Source: Pseudomonas serboccidentalis
Lineage (GTDB): Bacteria > Pseudomonadota > Gammaproteobacteria > Pseudomonadales > Pseudomonadaceae
Assembly: GCF_028830055.1 (NCBI RefSeq)
Contig: NZ_CP101655.1
Location: 5,548,254-5,612,253, forward strand
DNA length: 64,000 nt
Direction: 5' to 3'
Numbering within the stretch: position 1 is the first letter of the stretch; every line of letters starts with the position of its first letter. Both the position numbers and the translations under genes were made by a program. The notes under the pieces were generated by a model. That model did no database searches, was not told the origin of the DNA, and saw nothing but the letters and a program-made list of their open reading frames with translations. This document shows, one piece after another, positions 19,428 through 28,182 of the stretch.

Positions 19428-21419
19428 TTACCGGACTTTGAAGCGCCCCATGATCGCGCTGACCCGGCTGTTGGCTTCCAGCAACTGGCGGGTGTTGAGT
19501 TCGCTGGTCTGGCCGCTCTGCACCAGTTCTTCGACCATGTGGCGGATTTGCACCATGCTGCGGTTGATCTCTTCGGTCACCGCACTTTGCTGTTCGGCAG
19601 CGGTGGCGATCTGCGTGCTGAGGCTGTTGATGTGGCTGACCGAACCGGCCATTTCATCCAGACCCGAGTTGACCCGCGCTGTGGCGTCGGCGGCGGACTG
19701 GCAACTGGCCTGGGTGTTTTCCATGGCGCTGACCGACGAACTCACGCCTTGTGTCAGACGGGTGAGCATTTCGTTGATCTCCGAGGTACTGGCCTGGGTG
19801 CGGGCGGCGAGGGCGCGCACTTCATCGGCGACCACGGCAAAACCGCGCCCCTGTTCCCCGGCACGGGCCGCTTCAATGGCGGCGTTGAGTGCCAGCAGGT
19901 TGGTCTGCCCGGCAATTGCGCCGATCACCCCGAGAATCTCGGTGATGCGTTGGGCGTCCTGCTGCATGTTCTCGACTTTCTGGGTGGCGCTGGCCACTTC
20001 GTCGATCAACGCCACCACGCTGTTGGTCGCTTCGCCGACCACCACTCGCGAACGGTCGGCGTTTTCGTTGGCGCGTTGAGTGAAGGCGGCGGTTTCAGCA
20101 GCGTTCTGCGCCACGCTGTCAGCGGTCGAACTCATTTCGGTGATGGCGGTAACGGTCTGATCGGTTTCCGAAGCATGACGCAACAGGATCTGGCTGGTAT
20201 GCGCCGACGTCCGTTGCAGGTCGTCGAGGCTCGTGGCCATCGCGCCGGTCGCCTGGGTCACCTCACCGATCATGTTTTGCAGGTAGGCAATGAACGTGTT
20301 GACCGAGTGGCCGATGGCTCCGAGTTCATCTTCGGCGCGGATGGTGATGCGTCGGGTCAGGTCGGCATCGCCGCTGGACAGCAAGTCGATGTTGGCTTTC
20401 AGCGCTTTCATCCGCGACACCAACTGGCGGATCGCATAGACCTGCAACAGCACCAGCAGAATCACCAGTGGAATCTGCAACAGGCTCAAGGTGCTCAGCA
20501 CATCGTCACGTTGAGCGGTGAGCATTTTGGTCGGCAGGGCGGTGGCGAGGAACCACGGCGTGCCCTCGATCGGGCGCATGAAGAAGGTGCTGGCCTCACC
20601 GTTATTGTCGAACTCGACGCGTTGTGCCTGCTCGCGATTCTGCAGGCCGGCCTTGACCTGGCTGGCGAAGGTCGAGCCGGCAGCCAGTTCGCTGATGTTC
20701 TTCAGCACGATCGGACCGCTGATGCGCGAGCTGTTGCTGATGATTTTGCCGTCGGCCTCGACGATCAGCATTTCGGCATTCAGGTCTTTTTCCTTGCGCG
20801 CCACCAGGTCATTGAAGAAGCCGAGGGTCACGTCGATGGTCGATACGCCCCAGACGCTGCCGTTTTTCTGGATCGCCATGGCGCAGTTGGTGCGCGGCTC
20901 GGCACTGGCGTCATCCTTATAAGCCGCAGCCCAGGCGCACTGGCCGCGCGGGGTCTGCATGCCGCCCTTGTACCAGCTCTGGTCGTAGTAGTTGGGCGCC
21001 GCGTCGCTGTTCCAGAAGGTGTTCACCGCCAGTTTTCCCGAGGCATCGCGGTGCCAGAAGGTGCTGAATTTATTGCGCCCGGCCTCACGCTGGCCCGGCA
21101 ACGGCCAGATCCCGCCGCCAAACACTTTCAGCTCGCCATATTGGTCGACCAGCCCAGGCAATACCGTGTCGATGGCCGCGCTGTCGAGCAGGGGAATGGT
21201 CTGGGTGATGCTGCGCTGCTGCGCCTGGACTTTGTTCAGTTCGCCCTGAATCTGCTCGGCGACTTCGGCGATGCGATTGAGCACCACCTGCTCTTCGGTA
21301 TGACGCAGCTTGGGCGCGACCAGTTGGCTGATACCGACCACGGTCAGTACCGACAGCAGCAGGATGAACAGAACCAGAAACAGCGTGTAGCGAGCCTGAA
21401 TGGTGCGGAATGCGGGCAT
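19428..21419 (-). CDS. Methyl-accepting chemotaxis protein, dCache type
   Basis: A 663-residue chemoreceptor. TM1 is at about 11-31. A large periplasmic dCache-type domain follows (about 33-295), then TM2, a HAMP domain and a cytoplasmic signalling domain with the hairpin signature [18 protein letters not shown]. The ligand pocket contains [11 protein letters not shown] and later WAAAYKDD, like the dCache family that binds amino acids or amines. However, the Arg that normally precedes the Trp-Tyr pair in the amino-acid motif is replaced (QSWY), so the ligand may be an amine or something else. No C-terminal CheR-tethering pentapeptide is seen. The ATG at 21419 places TM1 correctly; longer in-frame starts lack support. 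Confidence 0.92.
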   Translation of the reverse strand: MPAFRTIQARYTLFLVLFILLLSVLTVVGISQLVAPKLRHTEEQVVLNRIAEVAEQIQGELNKVQAQQRSITQTIPLLDSAAIDTVLPGLVDQYGELKVFGGGIWPLPGQREAGRNKFSTFWHRDASGKLAVNTFWNSDAAPNYYDQSWYKGGMQTPRGQCAWAAAYKDDASAEPRTNCAMAIQKNGSVWGVSTIDVTLGFFNDLVARKEKDLNAEMLIVEADGKIISNSSRISGPIVLKNISELAAGSTFASQVKAGLQNREQAQRVEFDNNGEASTFFMRPIEGTPWFLATALPTKMLTAQRDDVLSTLSLLQIPLVILLVLLQVYAIRQLVSRMKALKANIDLLSSGDADLTRRITIRAEDELGAIGHSVNTFIAYLQNMIGEVTQATGAMATSLDDLQRTSAHTSQILLRHASETDQTVTAITEMSSTADSVAQNAAETAAFTQRANENADRSRVVVGEATNSVVALIDEVASATQKVENMQQDAQRITEILGVIGAIAGQTNLLALNAAIEAARAGEQGRGFAVVADEVRALAARTQASTSEINEMLTRLTQGVSSSVSAMENTQASCQSAADATARVNSGLDEMAGSVSHINSLSTQIATAAEQQSAVTEEINRSMVQIRHMVEELVQSGQTSELNTRQLLEANSRVSAIMGRFKVR

Positions 21420-21799
21420 GGGATACCGGTCCTTGAGCTGCGATTTCTTATTGTGGAGTCGGGGAAAAACGGCGGGGTAACACCAGCGTATCGTCGGCGT
21501 ACGAGGAAGCTTTAGGTACTTTCGTCCAAGAAATCGCGGGGCTGACCAAAGGCAGGTATCGGCGCTGATACAAACACATTGACCGGCCAGTGCGGGGGCT
21601 GAAAAATTCAACGGGGGCGTTTGAGTAATCACCGGAAATGCCCGAGACAGCACGCTTGTCATCATTTGTATCGAGAATGTACAAAAATTGTAAGCGACAG
21701 CACTAAAAGGGTTGGTGCCACTAGTTGGCCGGTAGATACTCCCCGGCATTCGAGTGGTCCATCAGGACATTTCATGGTTATTTCACAGGGAGTCTTCTC
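21420..21799. other. Divergent promoter region, no gene seen
   Basis: A 380-bp gap between the chemoreceptor (minus) and the 175-aa protein (plus). It is locally AT-rich around 21660-21710 and contains a perfect short palindrome, TACAA-AAA-TTGTA, at 21680-21692. No gene is supported here. Confidence 0.6.
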
Positions 21800-22327
21800 A
21801 TGACGATCGGCATTGTCGGCGGCTGGGAGAGCAAGGCAGGGGTGCTGGTTCGCAATACGGGCGCAAAAAAACAGGTGGCTCAGAGCGTCAAGGTGCAGCA
21901 GATGCTGACCTTGGTCGGTAATGACCCGAACGCGCTGAACACCGCGGAAATGGACAAGCAGGGCCTGCGCAAGAATCTCAAGGGTTTCGATCCGGCGAAC
22001 ACCTCGGTAAAGCAATTGGGCAACCTGAGTGCATTCCTGCGTGGCCGTGGGCTGATCTCTGAAATCACTTCCTTCACGTTGCTCAATGCGGGCGACAAGT
22101 TCGACCGGTTCGGCGTGACCAAAGACGTTGATGCCAAGTTCAACGCGCTGGAGTACTTCGCGACCCAGCTCGACGCCATCCAGAGCAATGGCCTCAATGG
22201 CAACGCTTACGGCAAGAACCTGATCCCCGAATATAAAAAGGCGATCTACGTTCTGCAGAACCTGAAAACCTACGGTGAAGGCAACGCGCCCAAGCCTGTG
22301 GACCAAGGCGTCAAGGCCAAGGCATAA
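21800..22327 (+). CDS. Unrecognised 175-residue protein
   Basis: I do not recognise this protein. It begins MTIGIVGGWESKAGVLVRN, has no signal peptide or membrane segment, is basic and rich in Lys, Asn, Leu and Gly, and looks mainly helical (VKQLGNLSAFLRGRGLISE, VDAKFNALEYFATQLDAI). The C-terminus is Lys/Pro/Ala-rich. The ATG at 21800 has GGGAG seven bases upstream, and a strong intrinsic terminator follows 13 bp after the stop, so it is a real monocistronic gene. The neighbours (chemoreceptor, LuxE/LuxC operon) are on the other strand and give no functional clue. Confidence 0.75.
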   Translation: MTIGIVGGWESKAGVLVRNTGAKKQVAQSVKVQQMLTLVGNDPNALNTAEMDKQGLRKNLKGFDPANTSVKQLGNLSAFLRGRGLISEITSFTLLNAGDKFDRFGVTKDVDAKFNALEYFATQLDAIQSNGLNGNAYGKNLIPEYKKAIYVLQNLKTYGEGNAPKPVDQGVKAKA

Positions 22328-22339
22328 GCCGACTCTCTG

Positions 22340-22370
22340 CGGCCCGCTCATCCTTTGGGCGGGCCGTTTT
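22340..22370 (+). terminator. Intrinsic terminator
   Basis: A perfect 8-bp stem (CGGCCCGC at 22340-22347 with GCGGGCCG at 22359-22366) is followed by TTTT. It ends the transcript of the 175-aa protein. Confidence 0.85.
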
Positions 22371-22374
22371 CATT

Positions 22375-23301
22375 TCAGTTCTGATTCATTTCACCGAGCT
22401 CCCGGGCCTGATCCTGCAGGTGCTGCATGTGCGGGCAGTGCAAGGTCAGCGCGCAGGGCTGATAGCCGCGATGAAACAGCGCCAGCCAGCCTTCGCCGCG
22501 ATCATCGGGAATAACCCCGGTGAAGGTGAAACCCACTGCAGTCAAGTTGTCCAGCGCGCTGGCAAATCCCTCGGCGAGCCGCAGCCGGATTGACGTCAGC
22601 CAGTGCGCAGGCAGTTGCCCCAATTGCTTGAGCAGGTTGTCATCCAATGCCTTGAGCGTCACGTCGTAACGCCCCGATACGTGTTCGAAATGCACCTTCG
22701 GCCCCTTCCAGGGTGGGGTTTTGTCTGCGATGCCAAAGACGGCTTGCAGATGCAGCATCAGTTCGCGACACGCTGCGGGCCAGACCAGCGCGGGGAGCGG
22801 ACGTCGATAACCGTCAATGCTGCAGTAGCCGATAACGATTGTCTCGCGTCCCGGCCCGCCAAACGGTGAGGGCACGTAGTCCGGCAACAATCCGCAGCTG
22901 TGAAACCCCAGACTGGCAGCCATGCGTTGGGTGTACGGGTGCTGCGTTACCTGTTTGATCGTGACACCCCGGCAATCGAGCGCTTGTGCATGAGTCAGCA
23001 ACTGTTGGCCCAACTGCGTGGCAATGTTCTGCCCGCGCGTGTCCGGGTGCACCACGCTCAGCGCCAGCTCCGCGGTCGATGAGTGACAGGTCGTCTGGCG
23101 AAACAAGGTGGCGTGTCCACGGATCTTGTCGTTTACCAGCGCCACCAGTGAGTGCCAGCGACCGTTGCAGTGGTTTTGGCTGATCATGCAGGGCAGGTAA
23201 ACGTGCGGTTGAACGTAATGATCGCCATAAATTTCCCGAAACAGGCCACTGACCGCCGGCGCATCGGTGATGCGATAGCGGCGCAGGGTCACCGGGTTCA
23301 T
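22375..23301 (-). CDS. GNAT acyltransferase with extra C-terminal half (LuxE/LuxC operon)
   Basis: A 308-residue protein. Residues 1-160 form a GNAT domain with the CoA-binding stretch VVHPDTRGQNIATQLGQQ (83-100). The second half (about 165-308) contains LTAVGFTFTGVIPDD (253-267) and may be a second, degenerate GNAT-like fold. The start at 23301 overlaps the stop of the PaaK-like gene (ATGA), fixing it as the last gene of the five-gene operon. It could acylate the pathway product (for example on an amine) or act as self-resistance. The acyl donor and acceptor are unknown. Confidence 0.85.
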   Translation of the reverse strand: MNPVTLRRYRITDAPAVSGLFREIYGDHYVQPHVYLPCMISQNHCNGRWHSLVALVNDKIRGHATLFRQTTCHSSTAELALSVVHPDTRGQNIATQLGQQLLTHAQALDCRGVTIKQVTQHPYTQRMAASLGFHSCGLLPDYVPSPFGGPGRETIVIGYCSIDGYRRPLPALVWPAACRELMLHLQAVFGIADKTPPWKGPKVHFEHVSGRYDVTLKALDDNLLKQLGQLPAHWLTSIRLRLAEGFASALDNLTAVGFTFTGVIPDDRGEGWLALFHRGYQPCALTLHCPHMQHLQDQARELGEMNQN

Positions 23302-24590
23302 CCTCTCTGCCTCTGGCATGGGGCGCCATATGCCCGTCGGTCGACGATCCGCTGGCGTTTGCCGGAGCGCGGATGACAAGTCAGCTCATCGTTTGTGAAA
23401 GCGATCACCTGCAGGTCGAGCAACTGATCGTCGTGCAGGTTTTTGATCAGCGGGTATTGGTCGATCAGCGCGCTGCGCAGCCTTGAGCTCGCCAGGAGGA
23501 TGTCATGCGTTCGCAGGGCCGGTACCCATCTGAGGCTCAGCAGGTCTTTATTCCCCTCCTGCTCGATGACCAGTTGCCAGTCGTCGCTGTTGCCAATGGT
23601 TTGCACCAGATCGCCGACATGCCCTGTGTCCAGGCTCAGCACACCCACGCGTACGCGCTGGCTGTGCATGCTGCGGCCTGCCAGGGCGAACTTGCGCATT
23701 GGCGTGCCGGACGGTTCGCGCCAGCAGGCCAGGTCGCCAACCGGGTAGCGGATCACCGGCATCAGGCGACGCGTCAGATTCGTCAGAACCAGTCGCCCGT
23801 TGCGGCCACATTCTTCAATGACCTCACCGGTCGCCTCATCAATGATTTCCAACACACTGTGACGCTCCAGCATCCGGTGCTCGCCCAGGGCGCAATCGCG
23901 GGCACTGATGCCGATCAGGCCTGCGTCGACACTGGCATAGCCGATCGACGCGATGCGTGCGTTGGGGAATACCCGGTGAAGCAATTGCAGCTGTGCGCCA
24001 AACAGGCTTTCACCCCCGTATAGCAGGGTATCAACACCCTCCAGGGTCCGGGACTGGCGTTCAAGCCAGGTGGCAAACTTCAGCAGTTGCGCCGGTACGC
24101 CGGCCAGCACGTTGATCCGGTAGGCCGCGATCGAGTCGGCCAATGCGCTGTTGTCGACGTCCCCGGTGAAGGGGAACTCGCTGACGGGTGTCTGGACATG
24201 GGCCAAGGCGTCGTGGACGAACACGAAGCTGGCATACAGGTCGCCGACGAAAAACAGATTGGCAACCCGGTCGCCGGGGGTCAGCTGTGCTGTGAGGTGG
24301 CTGCCAAAATCGCGCACCAGGGTTTGCCATTCAGTGCGGGTGAACAGTGAAAGTTTGCCTGAACCGGTGGTGCCCCCGGTCTTGAAAACCAGCGCATCGT
24401 GCAGGGGGCCGGTCAATACCGGCCACTGGTCCGGGTTCTGGCTGCCGCACCAGTATTGCTCAGGGTCGATCAAGGGCAGTTCGGTCAATGCGTTGATGTG
24501 CGCTGCGACCTCTGTGAAATGTTCGCGCCAATACGCCGAATGTTGGCGAGTGAAGCCGAGCAAGGTGTTCAATTCAATGATGGTGTTCAT
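23298..24590 (-). CDS. PaaK-like adenylate-forming enzyme (stand-alone)
   Basis: A 430-residue member of the phenylacetate-CoA ligase/LuxE-like adenylating superfamily. The P-loop reads KTGGTTGSGK (residues 70-79). Other family blocks are SIGYASVDAGLIG, the RYPVGDLACW region and a C-terminal RSGKRQRIVDRR segment. It should activate a carboxylic acid as an acyl-adenylate. Its motifs parallel the C-terminal domain of the LuxC fusion next door (NLFFVGDLYASF versus NLFFSGGLYGGF; GYASVDAG versus IYGSVDAG), so it probably arose by duplication. The ribosome-binding site is weak and 48 bp separate it from the fusion gene. The acid is unknown. Confidence 0.87.
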   Translation of the reverse strand: MNTIIELNTLLGFTRQHSAYWREHFTEVAAHINALTELPLIDPEQYWCGSQNPDQWPVLTGPLHDALVFKTGGTTGSGKLSLFTRTEWQTLVRDFGSHLTAQLTPGDRVANLFFVGDLYASFVFVHDALAHVQTPVSEFPFTGDVDNSALADSIAAYRINVLAGVPAQLLKFATWLERQSRTLEGVDTLLYGGESLFGAQLQLLHRVFPNARIASIGYASVDAGLIGISARDCALGEHRMLERHSVLEIIDEATGEVIEECGRNGRLVLTNLTRRLMPVIRYPVGDLACWREPSGTPMRKFALAGRSMHSQRVRVGVLSLDTGHVGDLVQTIGNSDDWQLVIEQEGNKDLLSLRWVPALRTHDILLASSRLRSALIDQYPLIKNLHDDQLLDLQVIAFTNDELTCHPRSGKRQRIVDRRAYGAPCQRQRG

Positions 24591-24638
24591 GGTTTTATTC
24601 TTGAAAGGTGGCGGTGGGCCGCGTGCAGATCTGTGCGT

Positions 24639-27041
24639 TCAGCGGCGTTTATCGATCAGTAACGGCGTCTTGCCGCTGTGTTTGTTTCGGGAAAAGTGCT
24701 CGACGGCGCACTGTTCGGCGTCCACCGTGAGCAATCCGGTCTCAACCAGCGTGGTGAGCGTCAGGTAGTTCTGCAGTCGTCGTTGGGTGTCTTGCGGTGG
24801 CAGTGGGCAGCGCAAGCACATGCGTTCCAGGCCTTCCGGGCCGTGATCGAGGACCAGTTGAAACGGCGTCTGCAGGTGTTGCGCCAGCGTTGCCAACGAG
24901 ATGAAATCGGTGCCGATGCGCAGCAACTTGCCGTGGCGCTCCAGTAGTTCAAAGCGTGGCGAAGTCAGACCGCAGGCGCACGGGCCGGACAGCCAACGCC
25001 CGCTGTCACCGATGTCATAGCGCCGCACCGACTGGCCCTGGCGTGTCCGGGAGGTCACCAGCAGACGGCCGGATTCGCCAGCACCGACCGGTGTGTCTTG
25101 CTCAAAATCGACAATCTCCAGATGCTGAATGTCGCTCATCAGGTGGAAGACGCCATCCGCCGTGGCGTGGCAGGCATGACCCAAGGGGCCAGCATCGACG
25201 CTGCCGTAAATCGCCGAACGGATCAGGCCGACGCCGCAGCTTTGCAGCAACTCGCGGGTCGGCTCACTCAGGTGTTCACCGCCGAGAAAGACTTTGTCGA
25301 TGGCGCCATAGTGCCGCAGCGTCTGTTGTTCGTTGAGAAACAGCCGGTGCAGCGTGGCGGGCATGCCGATCAATACGGTGATCCGTTGATCGACGATCAG
25401 TTGCGCGATCTCATGGTAATCGTCGTCCGCCGGAGCCCCCATCGGCCAGTGGCTGGCCTCCAGTTGTTCCAGCACCTTGGCAAAACTGGAGAATCCACCG
25501 TACAGCCCACCGCTGAAAAACAGGTTCATGACGCGGTCTCGCGCCGGGTCCAGACCTGCCGCCAGCAGGCCATCGGCGGTGGCACGCATCTGGCGCTGGA
25601 AATCGTGGTAACTGAAGCCCGAAAGCGCCGGGGTGCCGCTGCTGCCGCCGGAGCGAAAATACAGCTGCGCCGCCGGGTCGACTGGCTGACTGGCGAAGGT
25701 GTCCTTGTTCATGATCGGCAGGCCTGTCAGCACGGGCGGTGAGGGCTGGCGATCAAGCGTGGCATGGGTTGCCAGCGTGGTCGGCGCCAGGCTGACTGAC
25801 ACCCGGCGGCTCAGGCGCTGCAAGGCATAGACCCCGTCATGCGGTTCGCCGTCGTAGCCATCGTGGATGGCCGCGATCGGGGCAATGCGGGTGACGCCGC
25901 TGGCGATCAACGTCTGTGACAGCTCGGCGATCTGCGCTTCGGGACACAGCAAGGCACAGCTTTGCAGCACATTGCGCCACGGCAGCAACGTAGTCGTGAG
26001 CTGCTCGCGGGGCACGGGTTTGAGCAGCAGGCTGCGAAACAGCGCAGAAGGTTCCAGCTGGTGGTCATGGCTCCAGATTACTCGCCAGCCGGGTGTGCTC
26101 CAGATCCAGCCAGTCTGCCCGGCAAAACTCTGTGCCAGCCGCGCCATCGCCGTGCAGGTGGTGATTTGTGAGGCCTCTTCAGCACTCGGCGTAAGGGCCG
26201 GCCAGTGTCCGGCGCGGCGTTCGAACGCTTCGGCCAGTTGAGTACCGATATCGTTCAACACCGCCGTGTCGTCGCTGTCCACCAGCAGCCATTGCGGGCT
26301 GGAACAGGCTTGCTGGTCTAGGCGGCAGACTTCATCCACGATGGCGTCCAGTACCGTTGGCGTGACGGCGTCCGGGGTCAGGTAAGCGAAGCTGATACGG
26401 TGCCCCCAATCGATCCAGCGACACCCCGCCGGAAGTTGTTGGCGGATGGCGTGCAAGGCGCTTTCGCCACCCCAGGCCGAAACACCGTTGGCGTGTTTGC
26501 ACAGTTGGCCGATTTGGCCGGTGGTCGCTGGCAACACCGCCACGTAGTGCTTGAGTTGCCCGCTCGGATCGCATTCGAGCAAGGCCTGGAGCAATTGTGC
26601 GGTAAAGCCGTCGTCGTTGCTGCTGGGACGCAACCAGTTCACGTTACCGCTCAACAAACCTTCCAGCACTGCACAGAACGCCAGCAACGGAGCGTTGGCC
26701 GGTGTGATGTGAACCACCAGACCCAGCGGGCTCCAGCGCTCGAAGCGAGATTGTCGATAGTCGATGCGGCGCAGTGAATCGGGTTGCAGACCGAGTTCAC
26801 GGTCGAGTTTGGCTTGCAGCGCGCAAGGCTGGCAGAAGTCGATCAGCGCCTGGCGTTGTCCGGCATCAAGTGATAACTCCAGTTCGTGATGTTGCAGGCA
26901 CCCGGCAAAGGCCTTGGCGGCAGCCAACAGCGTGCTGGTTGAAAGTGGCGTCTGCAGCCGTTGCGGCAGCTCAAGCTGAAGTTGCTGCAAGGCGCTGTCG
27001 AGGTTGCGGTCGGTGTGCCGTTGTCCGTTGATCAAATACAT
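24639..27041 (-). CDS. LuxC-like acyl reductase fused to a PaaK-like adenylating domain
   Basis: An 800-residue two-domain protein. Residues 1 to about 420 resemble LuxC, the NADPH-dependent reductase that converts a Cys-bound acyl group to an aldehyde; the likely nucleophile is Cys246 in DQQACSSPQ, with SPLGLVVHITPANAPLL (104-120) in the cofactor-binding part. Residues about 435-800 are an adenylating domain with the P-loop FRSGGSSGTP (462-471), IYGSVDAGPLG (611-621), YDIGDSGRW (675-683) and a CACG pair (688-691). One chain could thus activate an acid and reduce it. The ATG lies one base past the luxE-like stop, with GGAGG seven bases upstream inside luxE. The pairing with LuxE mirrors the fatty acid reductase complex of luminous bacteria, but no luciferase is present. 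Confidence 0.88.
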   Translation of the reverse strand: MYLINGQRHTDRNLDSALQQLQLELPQRLQTPLSTSTLLAAAKAFAGCLQHHELELSLDAGQRQALIDFCQPCALQAKLDRELGLQPDSLRRIDYRQSRFERWSPLGLVVHITPANAPLLAFCAVLEGLLSGNVNWLRPSSNDDGFTAQLLQALLECDPSGQLKHYVAVLPATTGQIGQLCKHANGVSAWGGESALHAIRQQLPAGCRWIDWGHRISFAYLTPDAVTPTVLDAIVDEVCRLDQQACSSPQWLLVDSDDTAVLNDIGTQLAEAFERRAGHWPALTPSAEEASQITTCTAMARLAQSFAGQTGWIWSTPGWRVIWSHDHQLEPSALFRSLLLKPVPREQLTTTLLPWRNVLQSCALLCPEAQIAELSQTLIASGVTRIAPIAAIHDGYDGEPHDGVYALQRLSRRVSVSLAPTTLATHATLDRQPSPPVLTGLPIMNKDTFASQPVDPAAQLYFRSGGSSGTPALSGFSYHDFQRQMRATADGLLAAGLDPARDRVMNLFFSGGLYGGFSSFAKVLEQLEASHWPMGAPADDDYHEIAQLIVDQRITVLIGMPATLHRLFLNEQQTLRHYGAIDKVFLGGEHLSEPTRELLQSCGVGLIRSAIYGSVDAGPLGHACHATADGVFHLMSDIQHLEIVDFEQDTPVGAGESGRLLVTSRTRQGQSVRRYDIGDSGRWLSGPCACGLTSPRFELLERHGKLLRIGTDFISLATLAQHLQTPFQLVLDHGPEGLERMCLRCPLPPQDTQRRLQNYLTLTTLVETGLLTVDAEQCAVEHFSRNKHSGKTPLLIDKRR

Positions 27042-27042
27042 G

Positions 27043-28173
27043 TCAGTGCCTCCCCAGCAGTTCAGACGCGGCCATGGCGCAGCTTCTGGCGGCACCGGTA
27101 CCGGCGCGGCCATGCAGTTCGAACCAGTCGCTGAACAGTCCGCACTCGCAATGTGTACCGGGATGCAGCGTGGCGAGGTCACTCATGACCACCGCGTGCG
27201 CGGGACTTGAGGAAATGTAGGGAGAGACCAGGTTCAACAGGCCGCGCTCGCCATAGGGCAGGACGGAAAAATCCTGCGGGCTGCGCACGTACACTTTCGA
27301 GTAGACCGGTACGTGAAACCGATGATGAGCGCATTCGATATAAGGCACTGCGTGTTCGACCGCGCCATAACCATCGCGACAGTCCTCGGTATTGATGCCC
27401 AGTTGCTGCTGGATGCGTGCATACAACTGCTGTTTGGGGACCTCTTCGGCGGCGCGGGTTTTCCAGCCGCCGCCAAAAAAAGCCAGCGATCCCGCCGGCA
27501 ATCGCACATCCGCCACGCCGGTGGCGCGCATGCGTTGCAGGGTTTCCCAAAGAAACGCCGGAAAGCCGAAGATGCGCACCGGCAGACCTTCTTCGGCAAA
27601 TGCCTGCAAGGCCGCGATCACTCCGAACAGATCAAACTGATGACCGTCGCCGTTATGGCGCAATGCGTACACCACCCGATTGACGGGGGCGAAGCGGCAC
27701 AGGAATTGATCGGTGAAGGAGGTGCCCAACGTGATCGTCTGCTCTGGCTCGTAGCTCAGCAGCAGGTAATTGCAGGGCGCGTGCGGAGTGATCCAGTCGT
27801 ACTGCGCGAATATCCGTTCGACCATGTGTTGCGCCGCCGCGAGGCTGCGAGTGTCATAGCGCATGCGACTTTTCTGCCCGCTGGTGCCCGAAGAGGTCAG
27901 CTCCAGGGCGTCTTCGCCAGTGGGGCTGAGCAACACATGCTGTTTGAAGAAACTGGCGAAAATCGGCGGTAGCTGCGACCAGTCATCCAGTGTGTCCAGC
28001 GCATCGATGTCGATCGCGTGGGTACTCAACCAGTGCGCGTAACCGGGCGTGTGGCTGGCATGGAACCGGGTTATTTCGGTCATGGCCTGATTGAACAGCC
28101 CCGGGGGGACTGAATCGGGGCAATAGGGTTGCGGCAACGCGCAAAGCGCATCGCTATGGGGGAATCGAGTCAT
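27043..28173 (-). CDS. LuxE-like acyl-protein synthetase
   Basis: A 376-residue protein of the LuxE family (acyl-protein synthetase). LuxE adenylates a fatty acid, carries it on a C-terminal cysteine and passes it to LuxC. The adenylate-binding loop is SSGTSGQKS (94-102), followed by DGYGAVEHAVPY (267-278) and the typical C-terminal CECG...FELHGR block (342-356). Cys365, in AARSCAMAASELL, lies at the position where LuxE carries its acyl group, so thioester chemistry seems conserved. The length matches LuxE (about 370-380). An AAGGA lies seven bases before the ATG. It is the second gene of the operon, nine bases after the exporter. Confidence 0.9.
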   Translation of the reverse strand: MTRFPHSDALCALPQPYCPDSVPPGLFNQAMTEITRFHASHTPGYAHWLSTHAIDIDALDTLDDWSQLPPIFASFFKQHVLLSPTGEDALELTSSGTSGQKSRMRYDTRSLAAAQHMVERIFAQYDWITPHAPCNYLLLSYEPEQTITLGTSFTDQFLCRFAPVNRVVYALRHNGDGHQFDLFGVIAALQAFAEEGLPVRIFGFPAFLWETLQRMRATGVADVRLPAGSLAFFGGGWKTRAAEEVPKQQLYARIQQQLGINTEDCRDGYGAVEHAVPYIECAHHRFHVPVYSKVYVRSPQDFSVLPYGERGLLNLVSPYISSSPAHAVVMSDLATLHPGTHCECGLFSDWFELHGRAGTGAARSCAMAASELLGRH

Positions 28174-28182
28174 CGAATGTCC

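Noticed and set aside
19398..21515. A 705-codon plus-strand open frame opposite the chemoreceptor
   Set aside because: It is the mirror of a clear chemoreceptor gene, has no recognisable domains and an unlikely composition; long antisense frames are common in GC-rich DNA.
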